Origin: Fallopia convolvulus
Taxonomy: Eukaryota > Streptophyta > Magnoliopsida > Caryophyllales > Polygonaceae
DNA length: 64,000 bases
Reading direction: 5' to 3'
Assembly (NCBI GenBank): GCA_964016875.1
Contig: OZ024724.1
Coordinates: forward strand, 29,473,786-29,537,785
This document shows positions 62,701-64,000 of this stretch, piece by piece. The notes under the pieces were generated by a model. That model searched no databases and had not been told where the DNA came from. It saw only the letters and a program-made list of their open reading frames with translations. The translations under genes and the position numbers were made by a program. Position 1 is the stretch's first letter. Every line of letters starts with the position of its first letter.

Positions 62701-63145
62701 TGCTGCTAGGAATAGGGCGCCCACGATGAGCAGGCTGAGAAGGTACGACATGATTGACTCAAGTATTTGCAAACTCTGTAACCAAGATGAAGAAACAACG
62801 GAGCATAGATGGTTCTCGTGCTCTTACTCAGATAGTGTTCTCAAGAAGGTTATGAGGTGGACTGGTGTAGCTACATGTGAGGGCAGTTTGAGCGATTGGC
62901 TGAATTGGTTTACTTCTAGTAACATGAAAAGTTCGCTTGTTTTCAAAATCAGAGCGGTGACTTTCTCCACTGCTGTCTACAACATCTGGATTTGCAGGAA
63001 TGAAGCGGTTTTCAACGGGAAGGTTGTTCCTAGCGACATTTGTTGTAGAGACATCATGGACATGGTAAGGACTCGTCTTAAAGGGAAACTGAAGAGCCCA
63101 TATAGAAGCTTAAGAAAGTGGATGAAGTTCCTTGGAATCAACTAG
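59738..63145 (+). CDS. LINE ORF2: endonuclease and reverse transcriptase, intact
   Basis: 1,135 codons without a stop. Residues about 1-235 are the apurinic-type endonuclease: WNIRG with N10, E39 in LETRI, D143 and N145 in LLGDFNAIL, and D229-H230 in SDHSP. The reverse transcriptase runs from about 430 to 800, with KALFSIPDDKEPGPDGYNSAFFK, LIPKQKNPAGLHDYRPIS, KIDLRKAYDTVSW, GLRQGDPMAPYLF and the active site FADD (D695, D696). A C-terminal zf-RVT region (about 985-1060) includes PRCAFTTWLAARNRAPT and CKLCNQDEETTEHRWFSC. No RNase H domain is present. It nicks target DNA and copies the RNA at the nick. The start ATG overlaps the ORF1 stop (ATGGATAG). Confidence 0.95.
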   Translation: MDRISFASWNIRGCNDPSKIDNIVDLVSKFKLLFIGILETRIRLENFVEINRRLLPSWNKHHNGQYAPNCRIVVAWNPSSVLLDLIETDEQVIHCKVQIVGSDQTFLVSFIYASNDYTKRAQLWGHLRRFHSQVSLPWVLLGDFNAILNVNEHLAANGSTSRGCTALKGLINNTDLLDMKVEGYFLTWMNNQLGNDRILKKIDRVLHNSAWLSSFQNAFALFADKGVSDHSPAIVRFGNPLPLKRPFKFRNIWATDSNFERTVKEGWELHVAGYPMFSLTRKLKALKRPLKALNSSCFTDVEGLMASLKNQLAQIQSSLRASPLDAPLLDLEKQLVHKVNLTHTLILKDLKQRAKTSWLVNGDENSKFFYATIKQKKAGRNIFSLEKEDGTRVEDSKKIVEYAVQYYENLLGVDNANARVRDEVYNQGPKLSLVDKNLTLMSVTREEIKKALFSIPDDKEPGPDGYNSAFFKKAWHIIGNDVVLAVQQFFRNGKLLREINATTIHLIPKQKNPAGLHDYRPISCCTTIYKTISKILATRLRAIAPKIIDNRQGAFLPGRGVWSNFLTCQDLLSHYGWKTLSPRCAMKIDLRKAYDTVSWSFILNALQGFGFPDHFVNLIKVCISTPSFSISLNGGLSGFFSSKRGLRQGDPMAPYLFAFGMEYLRRLLSTMARSNLFSFHPKCKDLELVHLAFADDLFLFCKADLPSVTHIRDSLHEFAAASGLDSNNSKSAFYCAGVDPNIKQMLAHTLGIQMGTFPIKYLGLPLHNRKLRVKEFDPLIDKISARINSWASRFLSYAGRVELIKSVLGGIINFWSKVFLFPKKVIGSINKILRSFLWSGSCTSRRCLVAWRDVSRPKREGGLGIKELLAWNRAQVAMHVKDIETHHDNIWVAWVKENMPLGHDIWSINSRSHDGPAWRTMIEARDCLVIIKNEAHEDRWQDIWVQQSRKKIAHCLYDLWRSVGNHFPWSDIIWKSPNIPRCAFTTWLAARNRAPTMSRLRRYDMIDSSICKLCNQDEETTEHRWFSCSYSDSVLKKVMRWTGVATCEGSLSDWLNWFTSSNMKSSLVFKIRAVTFSTAVYNIWICRNEAVFNGKVVPSDICCRDIMDMVRTRLKGKLKSPYRSLRKWMKFLGIN

Positions 63146-63310
63146 TCTTAATTTTGGTTTTACTGACCTTGGATTAGGCAATGCCTATTGTATGCTCTCT
63201 AAGAGCTTGTTGATTAAACTGCTTATCTCGAGCCTGGACGGTTTCACCGTCTGTTTTTGTATATTTTTTGATCCTTGATATATAGTTACCTTTAAACCAA
63301 AAAAAATAAA
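63146..63310 (+). other. LINE 3' untranslated region and A-rich tail
   Basis: It contains the small inverted repeat GGACGGTTTCACCGTC near 63236 and ends in an A-rich tail broken by one T (about 63298-63310). The tail sits directly against the target duplication. Confidence 0.85.
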
Positions 63311-63650
63311 AAAGATCAATCTCCACCCCAACATGAACAAACTCGCCTCGATTCCTTATCAATATTGAGAACTTGGTCAATTTGTGGTCTAACCCGACGT
63401 AGAAACCCTTCATGGAAATATTTCATTCTTAAACGAATCCACACTGTTATCACCTTCACTTTGTCTTGGAAAGGATCAAAGTTTAGCTCTCACCTTCTGA
63501 TCAGTAAGTAATTATCTTCGATCATATAGGGTCCTCGGATAACCACATGAATAAAATCATCATCATTGGTGAATTTGACCATATTGTGAGCATTTCCTAT
63601 ATCCACTAGATGCTTAAGACATTCCTCAATCTCTAACTCTCCAAGCAAAC
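63311..63650 (-). pseudogene. Older LINE ORF1 (DUF4283 part), minus strand
   Basis: On the minus strand this reads LGELEIEECLKHL, KFTNDDDFIHVVIRGPYMIEDNYLLIRR, a stop, then DKVKVITVWIRLRMKYFHEGFLRRV and GEFVHVGVEIDL. FIHVVIRGPYMIEDNYLLI is a DUF4283 segment as found in ORF1 of plant L1 elements. The frame is continuous, apart from decay, with the zinc-knuckle part at 57824-58220. The younger plus-strand LINE sits exactly between. Confidence 0.75.
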
Positions 63651-63769
63651 CGTACGGTCCAACCAAGCGCCTTTATATGTTTGACTCGAACACTTCATCA
63701 ATCAAGTGTAGCTTGTCCCTAAAAAACCTTAAGTCAATATATTCAGGTGATCAAACTATTGTCTAAACT

Positions 63770-63975
63770 ATCATGTAGCCTTGTTTGAACCCTCCAAAGA
63801 ATATAAGCATTCTTGTGTCGAGAGGGTTGCGTTGAAGTCCCCAACAACAAGCCAAGGGAGATTGTTAGCAATTGAAAAGAGATCTAAAGTATCCCACATA
63901 CAATCTCGATCCTCTGAAATAGGAGAGGCATAAAGTGAAGTTAGATCCAAGGCTCCCCTCCCCTCCTAATAACTT
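63770..63975 (-). pseudogene. LINE endonuclease fragment, minus strand
   Basis: The minus strand encodes LDLTSLYASPISEDRDCMWD, then LFSIANNLPWLVVGDFNATLS and QECLYSLEG, the GDFNA block of L1 endonucleases. It lies upstream, on the minus strand, of the ORF1 fragment at 63311-63650. In an intact LINE the endonuclease is downstream of ORF1, so the order here is reversed. It may be a separate truncated copy. Confidence 0.7.
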
Positions 63976-64000
63976 AAATGATAATGTGATATGGATCCAA

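Larger units (their letters stand above)
58221..63310 (+). mobile_element. Full-length L1-type LINE with 16-bp target duplication
   Basis: AAAGATCAATCTCCAC at 58205-58220 and 63311-63326 is a perfect 16-bp duplication. The 5,090-bp insert has a short 5' UTR, ORF1 (58300-59745), ORF2 (59738-63145), a 3' UTR and an A-rich tail just before the second duplication. This is the full structure of a plant L1 retrotransposon. ORF2 is open throughout, while ORF1 has one stop. The insertion is recent. Confidence 0.97.

Overview
The window looks like a gene-poor, transposon-dense stretch of a flowering-plant nuclear genome, probably a eudicot. The evidence is GT-AG split genes, plant-only families (wall-associated kinase, plant mobile domain, AMI1 amidase) and many plant-type transposable elements. 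Species cannot be named from sequence alone. Two host genes look intact: a 6-exon RING-finger E3 ligase gene (28811-31201) and, about 500 bp downstream on the same strand, a 9-exon AMI1-type amidase gene (31705-33984). A WAK-like receptor gene (3545-6743) has lost the N-lobe of its kinase, and a single MATE transporter fragment sits on the minus strand at 53826-54206.

Layout. 1-3.2 kb: a decayed Ty3/gypsy chromovirus. 3.5-6.7 kb: the broken WAK gene with a Stowaway-like MITE in intron 1. 7.1-21.8 kb: a stack of DNA transposons and retroposons. It holds a SINE, a MULE left end split by a nearly intact hAT element (7484-12115, 8-bp target duplication), a larger MULE (about 12936-20907), a fold-back MITE in that MULE's right end, a retroposon inside the MITE, a LINE RNase H relic and a second SINE. 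21.8-28.7 kb: a second large MULE. 28.8-34.0 kb: the RING and AMI1 genes. 35.0-46.1 kb: a young 11.1-kb copia element of SIRE/Maximus-like build with 1,055-bp LTRs and a GATAT duplication; a small hAT MITE splits its reverse transcriptase. 46-57.8 kb: AT-rich sequence with LTR-end relics, a tandem duplication, a TTGAC cluster, a 1-kb GTCATCA array and the MATE relic. 57.8-64 kb: a full-length L1-type LINE (58221-63310, 16-bp target duplication) inserted head-on into an older minus-strand LINE.

The most unusual system is the pair of MULEs. Each carries a MULE transposase with a C-terminal OTU-type cysteine-protease segment on the plus strand, converging on a plant-mobile-domain (PMD) gene on the minus strand. 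Each also has subterminal arrays of palindromic motifs whose core differs between the two: GCCGTWACGGC in one, GTCGGTC/GACCGAC in the other. Both copies are disabled by frameshifts, and the first lacks the transposase core. The copia element also carries a striking excess of the hexamer GGGAAC/GTTCCC in LTRs and coding sequence alike.

All calls come from reading the sequence and recognising families from memory. No database search was run, and approximate edges are stated as such.
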